Assembly (NCBI GenBank): GCA_943369485.1
Contig: CALRNH020000013.1
Coordinates: 1 to 64,000, forward strand
Length of the DNA stretch: 64,000 nt
Origin: ATX-6F1 sp943369485
Lineage (GTDB): Bacteria; Cyanobacteriota; Cyanobacteriia; PCC-6307; Cyanobiaceae
Reading direction: 5' to 3'
Shown: piece after piece, positions 41,548-54,299 of the stretch
How positions within the stretch are numbered: position 1 is the first letter of the stretch
How the letters are laid out: each line of letters begins with the position of its first letter
The notes under the pieces: generated by a model
What the model saw: the letters and a program-made list of their open reading frames with translations, nothing else
Databases searched by the model: none
Told to the model about the DNA's origin: nothing
Translations under genes and position numbers: made by a program

Positions 41548-41848
41548 CCTTCCCCTGAACCCGTCGAGCCCCGAGGAGGCGATCGAGCTCGACGACCTGC
41601 TCGCCAGCACGGGGCTTGCGCGCGAGGAGGTGATCGAGCTGGTGGAGCTTGGCGTGCTCGAAACCTGTGGAGGAGTGAGCGGCTTCGTCTTCTACTCCCG
41701 TACCGTGATCCAGTGCCGCCGTGCCGCCCGTCTGCGCGACGACTTCGGCCTCAACACCCCCGGCATGGCCCTGGCCCTCACTTACCTCGAGCGGATCGAG
41801 CAGCTGGAACATCGCCTGCGGGTGCTGGAAGCCAGCCAGCCCCTCTGA
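41540..41848 (+). CDS. cbpM: Chaperone modulator CbpM-like (MerR-type) protein
   Basis: 102 residues from ATG 41540; the frame is open upstream but inside cbpA. A MerR/CbpM-like helix-turn-helix (LDDLLASTGLAREEVIELVE, LGVLETCGG) is followed by the CbpM-typical SRTVIQCRRAARLRDDFGLN, TPGMALALTYLERIEQLEHR. CbpM inhibits the J domain of CbpA. Gene overlap and order match the cbpAM operon of other bacteria. Confidence 0.88.
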   Translation: MSDLPLNPSSPEEAIELDDLLASTGLAREEVIELVELGVLETCGGVSGFVFYSRTVIQCRRAARLRDDFGLNTPGMALALTYLERIEQLEHRLRVLEASQPL

Positions 41849-41849
41849 G

Positions 41850-43010
41850 ATGGCCAGTCCCCGCCCGACCGCGCCAAGACCCTCGCGATCCCGTTTCCAC
41901 CGCCGCAGCCTGAGGGCGCTGGCTTCGGCCCTGGCGTTGCTCGCGGCTGCCCCCACCTTGGCCTCCCCCGCCTTGGCCGCCCCTTCAACGGCACCCCCTT
42001 CAACAGCGACCGTCCAGGAAATCCTCGATGGCCGCCAGGTCGCCATCGACGAGCGCCAGGCGCGGGTGGGGGCTCGGGCCCACAGTCCCCAGCAGGTGAG
42101 CACAGGTGACAGCCGCGCCCAGCTCGCCTTCTCCAGCGGCGCCGCCGGTCGCCTCAACCGCTTCTCCAGGCTGCGCCTGGGCAGCGACTGCTTTCTGCTT
42201 GGGGCCGGGCAGATTCTGGTGTCGGGCAGGCAGAACGCCTGCACCCGCTCCAGCCGCCTGAGCGTGCGTGGCACCAACTACGTGCTCGATCTGCTCGTCT
42301 CCGGCGAGTTGGATCTCAGCGTGCTGGAGGGCTCGGTGGCGGTGCAAACCCTGCGCGATGGCGTCCCCACAGGTGAGCCGCCGGTGGCGGTGGAGGCGGG
42401 CCAGTGGGTGAGGCTTTCAGCGAACGGCGCCCTGCTCAGCCGCCAGCTGCTCAGCGCCTCTGCCCTGAGAGAGATCCTCGAGGGCCCACTGGTGCAGGGG
42501 TTCCGTTCACCCTTGCCCGATGGCGACGCCCTGGAGCGCCTGGCCCGCTCCCTGGCCTCCGTCATCCCGGCAGCTCCCGGCCCCACCGCGCCAGCCCCTG
42601 CGATTGACCCCCTGCTCGGGTTGATCAACGGCGCCCGCGCCGGCGACGGTCGCGCCCCGCTACAGCCCTTGCCGGTCACCTTGGCGGCCGCCAACACCGC
42701 CTACGCCGAGCCCGTGCTGCGGCAGTTGATCGCCACCGGCACCTGCGACCACGACCTGGAGGGCTGGCAGGCATTTCAGGCGCGTTCCGCCGCTGGCCGA
42801 TTGCGGCCGGTGAGCGAGGTGCTCGGTTGCCCGGTGCCCAGTGGCCGCTGGAACCCCGAGCGCGTGCTCAACCTCTGGCTCAAGTCCTCCCACCACACCG
42901 ACATCCTGCTCAACCGACCACGCACCAGCCACGCCGGTTGTGTTCAGCTCAGCGAAGGCGGTCGCACCGGGGCGCTCTGCACGTTCTGGGTTCCGACGAC
43001 CAGCCCTTGA
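41850..43010 (+). CDS. Secreted FecR-domain protein with CAP-like C-terminal domain
   Basis: 386 residues from ATG 41850, 1 bp after cbpM. An arginine-rich signal peptide (RSLRALASALALLAAAPTLA) is followed by a FecR-like beta domain (residues ~60-190: STGDSRAQLAFSSGAAGRLN, LSVRGTNYVLDL, LEGSVAVQ). A proline/alanine linker leads to a ~110-residue domain, LLGLINGARAGDGRAPLQPL ... CDHDLEGWQAF ... LNLWLKSSHHTDILLN, with the look of the CAP/SCP family (N-terminal INxxR, WxxSxxH). Cysteine pairs fit an extracellular location. Function unknown; cell-wall or surface signalling is possible. Confidence 0.75.
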   Translation: MASPRPTAPRPSRSRFHRRSLRALASALALLAAAPTLASPALAAPSTAPPSTATVQEILDGRQVAIDERQARVGARAHSPQQVSTGDSRAQLAFSSGAAGRLNRFSRLRLGSDCFLLGAGQILVSGRQNACTRSSRLSVRGTNYVLDLLVSGELDLSVLEGSVAVQTLRDGVPTGEPPVAVEAGQWVRLSANGALLSRQLLSASALREILEGPLVQGFRSPLPDGDALERLARSLASVIPAAPGPTAPAPAIDPLLGLINGARAGDGRAPLQPLPVTLAAANTAYAEPVLRQLIATGTCDHDLEGWQAFQARSAAGRLRPVSEVLGCPVPSGRWNPERVLNLWLKSSHHTDILLNRPRTSHAGCVQLSEGGRTGALCTFWVPTTSP

Positions 43011-43019
43011 GGCGGGGGC

Positions 43020-43307
43020 TCAGCTCACCGCAGAGCGCCGGCAGGTTTCGAGCGACGTCTCGTTGATACGCGATCGCACCTTCTCTTGATTGAGTAAATC
43101 AGGCGCCGAGAGGTGATCGACCAGATCGACGGCGATGCACTGGCAGGTGGCCTCGGAGACCTTGCCGCTCGAGGACTTCACGCAGGATTTCACGAACGAG
43201 GTGATGAACGAGGGGCGAAAGCTCTTGTTAAAGGAGCGTTTCGTTTCCTCCACCACGCCGCAACCCGCGAGCACGGCGGCCAGTCCCAACCCGATGAGGA
43301 AGCGCAT
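43020..43307 (-). CDS. Small lipoprotein (95 aa)
   Basis: From ATG 43307: MRFLIGLGLAAVLAGCGVVE has a lipobox LAGC, so the mature protein begins at Cys16. The mature domain carries cysteines in FVKSCVKSS, ATCQCIAVDL and LETCRRSA, compatible with two disulphides, and a helical body (DLLNQEKVRSRINETSL). Converges on the FecR-like gene with a 9-bp gap. An ATG at 43361 would add a non-signal extension and is less likely. Function unknown. Confidence 0.72.
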   Translation of the reverse strand: MRFLIGLGLAAVLAGCGVVEETKRSFNKSFRPSFITSFVKSCVKSSSGKVSEATCQCIAVDLVDHLSAPDLLNQEKVRSRINETSLETCRRSAVS

Positions 43308-43393
43308 CGGACGGGCAGCCAAGGGGAGTTGGAGCGTAAGCCGCCAGTGAGCACTGGCCACGGGCCCCGCCGCGGGACCCGTCCCTAGGGTCA

Positions 43394-44035
43394 GTGCATC
43401 CCCGTGTGCCTGCCTTGGTCACGCTCTATTACCGCCCCGGCGCCTGCGCCTTGGCCCCCCACATCCTGCTGGAGTGGATTGGTGCGCCCTATGAGGCGAT
43501 CGACGCCCCACGGGATGCGAGCTACCGCGCGATCAATCCCTCGGGTGCTGTCCCCGCCCTGAAGCTCAGCGATGGCCAGGTGATCACCCAGGCAGGAGCG
43601 GTGTTGCAGCATCTGGCCCAGAGCGCCGGCAGGGAGGATCTGCTGGGGGGCACAGGTTCGGGGGACCGGGCCAGGGTGCTGCAGTGGTCGTGCTTCCTCA
43701 CGGGCGACTTCCATCCGGCCTTCTTCCCCCTGTTCGTTCCTGCCCGCTACACCACCGATGCCTCTGAGGCCGCCCGTGCGGCTGTGAAGGCGGCGGCGGT
43801 GGAGCTGGTGAAAGGGCACATGGCCACCCTGGAAGCCCACCTGAGCGAACGCACCACCTTCGTGGGCGAGCAGCTCACCCTGGTGGACGCCTATGCCGTG
43901 CCGATGCTGCGCTGGGTGGGCCGGGTGATCGAGGGGGGGCGCAGCGCTTGGCCTGCCGTGGATCGCTTTTATGGGCGCATGCTGCAGGATCCGGGCGTTC
44001 AGGCGGCGATCGCCGTCCACGGCGTCGAGCCCTAG
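43394..44035 (+). CDS. Glutathione S-transferase family protein
   Basis: 213 residues from GTG 43394 (a second GTG lies at 43406). The N-terminal thioredoxin-like domain starts VTLYYRPGACALAPHILLEW, with the cis-proline in INPSGAVPALKLSDGQVITQ. The C-terminal helical domain has TTFVGEQLTLVDAYAVPMLR, the usual GST N-capping region with Asp. The catalytic residue is probably Tyr/Ser/Cys of YYRPGAC, as in beta-class GSTs. Its stop overlaps the dnaB stop by 4 bp (convergent). Confidence 0.88.
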   Translation: MHPRVPALVTLYYRPGACALAPHILLEWIGAPYEAIDAPRDASYRAINPSGAVPALKLSDGQVITQAGAVLQHLAQSAGREDLLGGTGSGDRARVLQWSCFLTGDFHPAFFPLFVPARYTTDASEAARAAVKAAAVELVKGHMATLEAHLSERTTFVGEQLTLVDAYAVPMLRWVGRVIEGGRSAWPAVDRFYGRMLQDPGVQAAIAVHGVEP

Positions 44036-45492
44036 TGCCCCACGGGCGCGGCCAGGTTTCGGAAGCGCGTGAACTGGGGCTCGAACAGCAACTTGCAGGT
44101 ACCCACTGGTCCGTTGCGGTGCTTGGTCACGATCACCTCAGTGATGCCGCGATCGGCGGTTTCCGGGTTGTAGTACTCGTCGCGGTAGATCATCAGCACC
44201 AGGTCCGCGTCCTGCTCGATCGAGCCCGATTCGCGCAGATCGCTGAGCATCGGCCGCTTGTTGGTGCGCGATTCCACCCCCCGGCTGAGCTGGGAGAGGG
44301 CCACGACAGGCACATTCAGCTCCCGGGCCATGCCCTTGAGGCCGCGGGTGATGCGTGAGAGCTCCTGCACCCGGTTGTCGGGGGTGGTGCCCTCCATCAG
44401 CTGCAGGTAATCGATCACGATCAGCCCCAGCTCCTTGCCCTGCTCCGCCATCAGCCGCCGGCAGAGGGAGCGCATCTCCAGCACCCCGGAATTGGGTTTG
44501 TCGTCGATGAACAGCGGCAGCTGGCCCAGGGTGTTGATGCCCTGGCCCAGCAGCGGCCATTCCTCCTGGTGCAGGCGCCCGGTGCGCAGCCGGCCGCTCT
44601 CGATCCCCACCTCCATCGACAGCAGCCGGTAGGTGAGCTGCTCCTTGCTCATCTCCAGCGAGAACACGCACACGGGCAGCTGGTGCAGCTGGGCGACGTT
44701 CTTGGCGATGTTGAGCACGATCGAGGTCTTCCCCATCGCCGGGCGCCCGGCCACGATGATCAGGTCGCTGCGCTGCAGCCCCTGGGTGATCGCATCGAGG
44801 TCGTAGAAGTTCACCGGGATGCCGGCCACCGCCGTGCCCAGCGAGCGGCTCTCGATCTCGTTGAAGGTGCTGGTGAGGATCTCGGCGGTGGGGGTGAGCC
44901 CGACGGAGGGCTTCTCGTTGCTGATCGCGAAGATCTGCTGCTCGGCCTCATCGAGCACCTGCTCCATCGGCTTGCTCTGATCGAAGCCGAGGCGGATCAC
45001 CTCGTTGCCGGAGCGGATCAGCTGGCGCCTGAGGTACTTGTCCATCACCAGGCGAGCCACCTGGTCGATCGAAGCGGTGGAGAGGGTGCGCTCCACCAGC
45101 TCCACCAGCCGGGCGCTGCCGCCCACCTTTTCGAGGGCGCCGGTGTCCGCCAGCCAGGCGGCCATGGCGGTGAGATCGGTGGGCTTGCCCTGGCCATGCA
45201 GCATCAGGGCGGTGCGGTAGATCTCCCGGTGGGCGCTGAGATAGAAGGCCTCAGGCCGCAGCACGTCGGCGATGCGGCCGAGGGCGTCGGGGTCGAGCAG
45301 GAGGCCCCCGAGCACCGCCTCTTCCGCCTCCAGGTTCTGGGGCGGCACCGAATCGGGCAGGGCCTCGAACCGTGCCTCATCGCCACCCTGGTTGCGGCGC
45401 CGGAAACTGGGCGTCACGGTGTTGCCTATCCCCGAACCGGCTGTTCCCAGTGGTTCTGTGCCGTCTGGATCGTGGAGGGGAGCGTGCGCCAT
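44032..45492 (-). CDS. dnaB: Replicative DNA helicase DnaB
   Basis: 486 residues from ATG 45492; a GTG further upstream would add 19 residues. N-terminal DnaG-interacting domain: PPQNLEAEEAVLGGLLLDPD. RecA-like motor: Walker A AGRPAMGKTSIVLNIAKNVA near residue 220, Walker B LGLIVIDYLQLMEG near 330, H4 region ALSQLSRGVESRTNKRPMLS with DLRESGSIEQDADLV. No intein is visible, unlike DnaB of some cyanobacteria. It unwinds DNA at the replication fork. Confidence 0.96.
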   Translation of the reverse strand: MAHAPLHDPDGTEPLGTAGSGIGNTVTPSFRRRNQGGDEARFEALPDSVPPQNLEAEEAVLGGLLLDPDALGRIADVLRPEAFYLSAHREIYRTALMLHGQGKPTDLTAMAAWLADTGALEKVGGSARLVELVERTLSTASIDQVARLVMDKYLRRQLIRSGNEVIRLGFDQSKPMEQVLDEAEQQIFAISNEKPSVGLTPTAEILTSTFNEIESRSLGTAVAGIPVNFYDLDAITQGLQRSDLIIVAGRPAMGKTSIVLNIAKNVAQLHQLPVCVFSLEMSKEQLTYRLLSMEVGIESGRLRTGRLHQEEWPLLGQGINTLGQLPLFIDDKPNSGVLEMRSLCRRLMAEQGKELGLIVIDYLQLMEGTTPDNRVQELSRITRGLKGMARELNVPVVALSQLSRGVESRTNKRPMLSDLRESGSIEQDADLVLMIYRDEYYNPETADRGITEVIVTKHRNGPVGTCKLLFEPQFTRFRNLAAPVGH

Positions 45493-45599
45493 CGCCTCAC
45501 CGTAGGGCCGATGGCGGGAGGATCCTGTCGCCCCGGACGCCAATCCCAACCATCCCAGGGGGCCACCGGCTCCCCCCTGAAGGGGGCCTCAAGCGCATG

Positions 45600-45627
45600 A
45601 AAAAACCGGGCCTCCAACGGAGCCCGG
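45600..45627 (-). terminator. Rho-independent terminator downstream of rplI
   Basis: Read on the minus strand: CCGGGCTC, short loop, GAGGCCCGG, then six T. It sits 38 bp after the rplI stop and ~110 bp before the dnaB start, so dnaB should have its own promoter. Confidence 0.85.
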
Positions 45628-45665
45628 CCTGTTGGGTTGAACCCATCGAGGGCCCCTTTGGTGCC

Positions 45666-46124
45666 TCAGTGGCTGACGACTTCGAGGTTGATTTCGGCGA
45701 CCACCTCGGGGTGGAGCTTGACCTGCACCTTGTAGGTGCCGGTGCGGTGGATGTCGGGAACGGTGATGTCGCGCCGCTCGATCTCTTTCTTGGTGGCGGC
45801 TTCGATCGCTTCGGCCACGTCTCCGTTGGTGACGGTGCCGAAGAGGACGTCATCGCCGCCGGTCTGTTTCTTGACCGTGAAGCGGCCGATGGTGTCGAGG
45901 GCGGTGCGGAAATCCACAGCCGCCTGCTTGAGGGCGGCCTGCTTCTCGGCTTCCTTGGCCCGGCGGTGCTCCACCTGGCGAAGCACCGCCGGGGTGACGG
46001 CCAGGGCCTTGCCGGTGGGGAGCAGGAAGTTGCGGGCATAGCCGGGGGCCACCTCCACGAGATCCCCGTCTTTGCCGAGGCTCAGGACGTCTTCGCTGAG
46101 GACGACGGATACGCGCTTGGCCAT
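45666..46124 (-). CDS. rplI: 50S ribosomal protein L9
   Basis: 152 residues, normal length. The N-terminal rRNA-binding domain has the L9 signature VEVAPGYARNFLLPTGKALA (about residues 23-42), followed by the long connecting helix (RAKEAEKQAALKQAAVDFRT) and the C-terminal domain (GGDDVLFGTVTNGDVAEAIE ... YKVQVKLHPEVVAEINLEVV). A terminator follows. Confidence 0.97.
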   Translation of the reverse strand: MAKRVSVVLSEDVLSLGKDGDLVEVAPGYARNFLLPTGKALAVTPAVLRQVEHRRAKEAEKQAALKQAAVDFRTALDTIGRFTVKKQTGGDDVLFGTVTNGDVAEAIEAATKKEIERRDITVPDIHRTGTYKVQVKLHPEVVAEINLEVVSH

Positions 46125-46167
46125 GGATCTTCCTGCGGAACGTGCTGCGGTGAGGCGATCAGCAACC

Positions 46168-47103
46168 CTACGCCACGACCCGAACGGCCCGCTGGCCGGC
46201 AGGCCCGGCTGCTGGCAGCCGCACCGCGGTGGCCAGACCCAGGCGTTGAAGCAGACGGATGTGCAGCCAGGTGAGGTCGATCTGGCTGGGCGTCAGGCCG
46301 TGGCGTGCCGAATGGGGGAAGGTGTGGTGGTTGTTGTGCCAGCCCTCGCCGAAGGTGAGCGCCGCCACCCAGGGGTTGTTGCGGGAGCCATCACCGCTCT
46401 CGTAGGCCACCTTGCCCCACTTGTGGGTGGCGCTGTTCACCAGCCAGGTGCATTGGTAGACCACCACCAGGCGCAGGGGGATGCCCCAGAGCACCAGGGC
46501 CCAGCCGCCGGCGCCGGTGAGGGTGCCGATCGCGAACAGCAGCGCCGCCAGGGGAAGCTGCAGCATCAGGAAATTCTTGTTCAACCAGCGGTGGTAGGGA
46601 TCGCGGGCCAGGTCACCCGTGAGCCGGGGCACGGCCGCCATGGCCGGAATCTGATGGAACATCCAGCCCATGTGGCTCCACCAGAAGCCCCGGTGGCTGT
46701 TGTGGTGATCCGCTTCCGTATCGGAGAACTTGTGGTGATGGCGGTGCATCCCCACCCAGTCGATCGGACCGTGCTGGCAGCTGAGGGCGCCGCAGGTGGC
46801 GAAGAAGCGCTCCAGCCAGCGGGGCACCTTGAAGGAGCGGTGGCTCAGCAGCCTGTGGTAGCCGATGGTCACGCCGAGGCAGGCGGTGACCCAATAGAGC
46901 ACCAGGAAGCTGGCGGCGGCGGGCACACTCCAGAACTGGGGCAGCAGGGCCACCAGCGCCAGGACATGAATCACCACCATGAAGCCGATGGTGAGCCAGT
47001 GGGCGCCCTTGGGCACCACGGGCTGGGGTTCGCCGCGGCGGGGCTGGTGCAGGGCAAGGGCCTGGCGCAGGGCGGTGGGCGGTGGTGCGACGGAGGCCGT
47101 CAT
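46168..47103 (-). CDS. desC: Acyl-lipid delta-9-type fatty acid desaturase
   Basis: 311 residues. Three histidine boxes for the di-iron site are present: HRLLSHRSF (residue ~83), HRHHHKFSD (~120) and HNNHHTFPHSARHG (~255). Four hydrophobic helices place it in the membrane. It introduces a cis double bond, usually at position 9, into glycerolipid acyl chains to maintain fluidity. Ends 44 bp upstream of rplI. Diverges from the 47156 gene across 52 bp containing TAAAAT/TACTAT-like boxes. Confidence 0.93.
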   Translation of the reverse strand: MTASVAPPPTALRQALALHQPRRGEPQPVVPKGAHWLTIGFMVVIHVLALVALLPQFWSVPAAASFLVLYWVTACLGVTIGYHRLLSHRSFKVPRWLERFFATCGALSCQHGPIDWVGMHRHHHKFSDTEADHHNSHRGFWWSHMGWMFHQIPAMAAVPRLTGDLARDPYHRWLNKNFLMLQLPLAALLFAIGTLTGAGGWALVLWGIPLRLVVVYQCTWLVNSATHKWGKVAYESGDGSRNNPWVAALTFGEGWHNNHHTFPHSARHGLTPSQIDLTWLHIRLLQRLGLATAVRLPAAGPAGQRAVRVVA

Positions 47104-47904
47104 GGGCCGTCTCCAGATCGATCGATAAAATAGTAACAGTACGAATCCGTATCACGTGGGATATCAAGACCAACTCGCATCGGGCCGCGAGGCGTTTGCC
47201 CATCTGATCAGGGCCTGGCATGAGCGCAACGGCTGGTCCCACCGCGTGCTCCCCGGCCTCGCCGAGGTCTTCGACCTGGGCCGGATCCACAACTCCCAGC
47301 TCTCGAATCTGCGCAACCGCAAGCTCGCCTCCCCTGGCCCGGAGGTGTTCCTGGCCCTCGGCGGCGTCAACCGCCTGCTGGCCGAGCAGGTGCGCTCTGG
47401 GGCGCTCAGCCCCGAACTGGCCGATCCCCTCTCGCGCCACCCTGACCTGCTCGCGGCCCTGCAGACCTCCGCCCTGGCGCTCCTGGGCGAGAACGGCCAG
47501 GTGCTGGGCCCTCCGGAGCTGTTCGCGATCTTCGTGGGCCTCGAGCCCCTGCCCGCCGCCTTCGACCTGCGCATCGCCGAGGCGGAGGCCGCGCCCCTGA
47601 GTGCCGCCCTGGCGCAGTTGCTCACCGCTGGCCGCCCCTGGCGCTCTTGCAAGGAGCAGCTGCTGGCGGCCTATCCGGCCGAGAAGCGCCAGCGGCGCGA
47701 GCGCTTTGCCGCCGTGATCGCTGGCCAGGGCGACTACACCGCCGCCGAGCTGGATGGCGAACTGCTGGATCTGCACCGGACCCTCACCGCCCTGGGGGTG
47801 GACGCCGAGCAGGAACTCAGCGCCGATCTGTTCCTGGAATTGCTGCGCGAGAAAGCTCGCCTGCTGGAGCAGACGGGCGGTGGTGATCTGGCTGCGGCGA
47901 TCCG

Positions 47905-48846
<942 letters not shown>

Positions 48847-48949
48847 GACGGCGACCAAATGAACTCTCTGCCGAGGGCTATGGCGCAGAAATCTACCGGT
48901 GCGACTCTCCATGGCGCGGCACCATGGCCGCGGATGAGACGTGGGGTTC

Positions 48950-50218
48950 ATGGGCACGGGCTGGGCGGCCGAGCGGGTGGCCGCGGCGATCGAGCGGATC
49001 GGGCCCTTGGCGGCGCAGCGCACGGCGGCGGTGCGGCCGCGGCTCGAGCGCGTGCTGGCAGCCTTCGCCGCTGAGCGCCTGGGCACGCACCATTTCGCCT
49101 CGGTGAGCGGCTACGGCCATGGCGATCTGGGCCGCGACACCCTCGATCGGGTCTTCGCCCGCGTGCTGCAGGCCGAAGCTGCCGCCGTGCGTCTGCAGTT
49201 CGTCAGCGGCACCCACGCCATCGCCGCCGCCCTGTTCGGCGTGCTTCGCCCCGGTGATCGGCTGCTGTCGATCACCGGCCGTCCCTACGACACCCTCGAG
49301 GAGGTGATCGGCCTGCGGGGCTCGGGCCAGGGCTCCCTGGCCGAATTCGGCATCCACTACGACGAACTGCCGCTCAGCGCCGGCGGTGCCGTCGATGGGG
49401 CCGGCTTGGCGGACGCCCTCTCGGTGCCCACGCGGATGGTGCTGATCCAGCGCAGCTGCGGATACAGCTGGCGGCCTTCGCTGGCGGTGGCGGAGATCGG
49501 CCGGCTGATCGCTCAGGTCAAGGCGCTTCAGCCAGGCTGCATCTGCTTCGTCGACAACTGTTACGGCGAGCTGGTGGAGGAGCTGGAGCCCCCGGCGGTG
49601 GGGGCCGATCTGATCGCGGGCTCGCTGATCAAGAACCTCGGGGGCACGATCGCCCCCACCGGCGGCTACGTGGCCGGCCGCGCCGAGCTGGTGGAGCAGG
49701 CCTGCTGCCGCCTCACCGCCCCGGGCATCGGCAGCGAGGGGGGAACGGGTTTCGATCTGCACCGCTTGCTGTTTCAGGGGCTGTTTCTGGCCCCCCAGAT
49801 GGTGGCCGAGGCCCTGATCAGCGCCGAGCTGGTGGCGGCGGTGTTCAGCGACCTCGGCTATGCCGTCCATCCGCTGCTCGGCGGCCCCCGCAGTGACCTG
49901 ATCCAGGCGGTGCGCTTCGGGGCACCGGAGCCGCTGATCGCCGTGTGCCGGGCCTTTCAGGCCTGCTCGCCCGTGGGCTCCTACCTCGACCCCGTGCCCG
50001 CCCCCATGCCCGGCTACGCCAGTGACCTGGTGATGGCGGGCGGCACCTTCATCGACGGCAGCACCAGTGAGTTCTCCGCCGATGCCCCCCTGAGGGAGCC
50101 CTACATACTCTTTGCCCAGGGGGGCACCCACCGCAGCCATGCGGAGCTGGCCCTGGAGCGGGCCCTGGTTGCCCTGAAGACCCTGGGGGCTGCGTCGGTC
50201 ACACTGGGAGTCACCTGA
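48950..50218 (+). CDS. YnbB-like PLP-dependent C-S lyase (aluminium-resistance / methionine gamma-lyase family)
   Basis: About 422 residues from ATG 48950. The family pattern is distinct: FASVSGYGHGDLGRDTLDRV, QFVSGTHAIAAALFGVLRPG, RPYDTLEEVIGLRGSGQGSL, IQRSCGYSWRPSL, and the PLP lysine in IAGSLIKNLGGTIAPTGGYV. The fold is the cystathionine gamma/beta-lyase type. Substrate specificity is not established. It is followed 13 bp later by gcvH, so co-transcription with the glycine cleavage genes is possible. Confidence 0.9.
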   Translation: MGTGWAAERVAAAIERIGPLAAQRTAAVRPRLERVLAAFAAERLGTHHFASVSGYGHGDLGRDTLDRVFARVLQAEAAAVRLQFVSGTHAIAAALFGVLRPGDRLLSITGRPYDTLEEVIGLRGSGQGSLAEFGIHYDELPLSAGGAVDGAGLADALSVPTRMVLIQRSCGYSWRPSLAVAEIGRLIAQVKALQPGCICFVDNCYGELVEELEPPAVGADLIAGSLIKNLGGTIAPTGGYVAGRAELVEQACCRLTAPGIGSEGGTGFDLHRLLFQGLFLAPQMVAEALISAELVAAVFSDLGYAVHPLLGGPRSDLIQAVRFGAPEPLIAVCRAFQACSPVGSYLDPVPAPMPGYASDLVMAGGTFIDGSTSEFSADAPLREPYILFAQGGTHRSHAELALERALVALKTLGAASVTLGVT

Positions 50219-50231
50219 TCGCCTCACCGCG

Positions 50232-50621
50232 ATGTCCCCCAGCTTTCCCGACGATCTTCGCTACGCCGACAGCCACGAATTCGTGCGCTCCGAAGGCGAG
50301 CTGTTGCGCATCGGCATCAGCGCCTTCGCCGTCGATCAGCTCGGCGACATCGTCTTTGTGGAGTTGCCCGAGGTCGGCAGCACCCTGGAGCGCGGCAGCA
50401 GCTTCGGCACGGTGGAATCGGTGAAGGCGGTGGAGGAGGTCTACGCCCCGATCAGCGGCACGGTGGAGGCCCGCAACGAGTCGGTGCTCGCCAGCCCTGA
50501 AGAGCTTCAGAACGACCCCTACGGCGAGGGCTGGCTGCTGGTGGTGCGCCCCAGCGACTCCGCCCAGCTGGATGATCTGCTGGATGGCCCCAGCTACCGC
50601 GCCAAGGTGGAGGGCGCCTGA
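50232..50621 (+). CDS. gcvH: Glycine cleavage system H protein
   Basis: 129 residues. The lipoylation loop is GTVESVKAVEEVYAPISGTV, with Lys of SVKA as lipoate acceptor (residue ~63). The N terminus RYADSHEFVRSEGELLRIGI is typical of GcvH. It shuttles the aminomethyl group from the P protein to the T protein. Directly upstream of gcvP. Confidence 0.96.
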   Translation: MSPSFPDDLRYADSHEFVRSEGELLRIGISAFAVDQLGDIVFVELPEVGSTLERGSSFGTVESVKAVEEVYAPISGTVEARNESVLASPEELQNDPYGEGWLLVVRPSDSAQLDDLLDGPSYRAKVEGA

Positions 50622-50666
50622 CCCTCGGGGATTCCTTAGGATCCACACCACCATTGGGCCTGCGAT

Positions 50667-53573
<2,907 letters not shown>

Positions 53574-53690
53574 GTTGCCGTTGTGTCTGGGCGTTCTTGC
53601 AGAAAGGCGCTACATTCCGGCCTTAAGGGCCATGAATCAGTCCCTGTTTATGGGTTGATTCCACATTCCACCGGTTCATCGATGGGGATC

Positions 53691-53996
53691 ATGAACGGCG
53701 ACCACACCACGCCAACAGACGGGGCCAACGCTCCCAGCCATGACGCTGGCGGAGTCACCACCAACGACAGCCGATTCCCGTCCCGTTCGGTGGATCTTCC
53801 CCCCCTGATGACGGCGTTTCAGCAATCCGCCAGCCGTGGTGAAATTCACCAGGTGGAAGGCACGAATGTCATCAGAGTGCCCTTCGGTGTGCGCCAGGCC
53901 CGCCGTGTGCGGCCCGAGCGACCCGAGCACTGGGCCACCTTGGTGCTGCCGTTCCAACTGAACGGGCCCGAACCAACCCCTCCTCAGGCGGCCTGA
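53691..53996 (+). CDS. Small hypothetical protein (101 aa)
   Basis: ATG 53691 (or 53682). An N-terminal disordered region is followed by LMTAFQQSASRGEIHQVEGT, NVIRVPFGVRQARRVRP and a WATLVLPFQLNGPEPTPPQ tail. The second half looks structured and basic. The last 13 bp overlap the convergent 53984 gene. No function recognised. Confidence 0.65.
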   Translation: MNGDHTTPTDGANAPSHDAGGVTTNDSRFPSRSVDLPPLMTAFQQSASRGEIHQVEGTNVIRVPFGVRQARRVRPERPEHWATLVLPFQLNGPEPTPPQAA

Positions 53997-54232
53997 ACCT
54001 CTCCCAGGCGCCAGTCCACCAGGGCCTTCACACCGTCGATCGAGCTGGCCGGAGCCCGAAACGGCAGCACGTCCATCGGACTGCGCTCGGGGCGCACCAG
54101 CCAGGAGAGGTCGTGCTGGGGGATGAGCACGAAGCCTCTGTAGCGCAGCACCCAGCGCTGGGCCTCCACTGGCCGCTGCCCGCTCAGGCTGGGCTGGCTC
54201 TGATGTCTGGACTGCTCACGCCGCTCCACCAT
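53984..54232 (-). CDS. Small conserved-type hypothetical protein (82 aa)
   Basis: The second half looks like a compact domain: WVLRYRGFVLIPQHDLSWLV RPERSPMDVLPFRAPASS, then IDGVKALVDWRLGEV. The style, a short protein of unknown fold with a tryptophan-rich core, is common among picocyanobacterial conserved proteins. It is on the same strand as the pirin and reductase genes and 67 bp downstream of the pirin stop, so it may be the last gene of that unit. Confidence 0.7.
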   Translation of the reverse strand: MVERREQSRHQSQPSLSGQRPVEAQRWVLRYRGFVLIPQHDLSWLVRPERSPMDVLPFRAPASSIDGVKALVDWRLGEVQAA

Positions 54233-54299
54233 CGATCCCTTCTGCTGCTGACCATTCCTGTGTAACCGGGTGGCTGGGGGTGTTGTTGCATCCTTTGCT

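Noticed and set aside
40210..41610. 466-codon minus-strand ORF opposite cbpA
   Set aside because: Antisense of a clear J-domain protein gene; no domain of its own.
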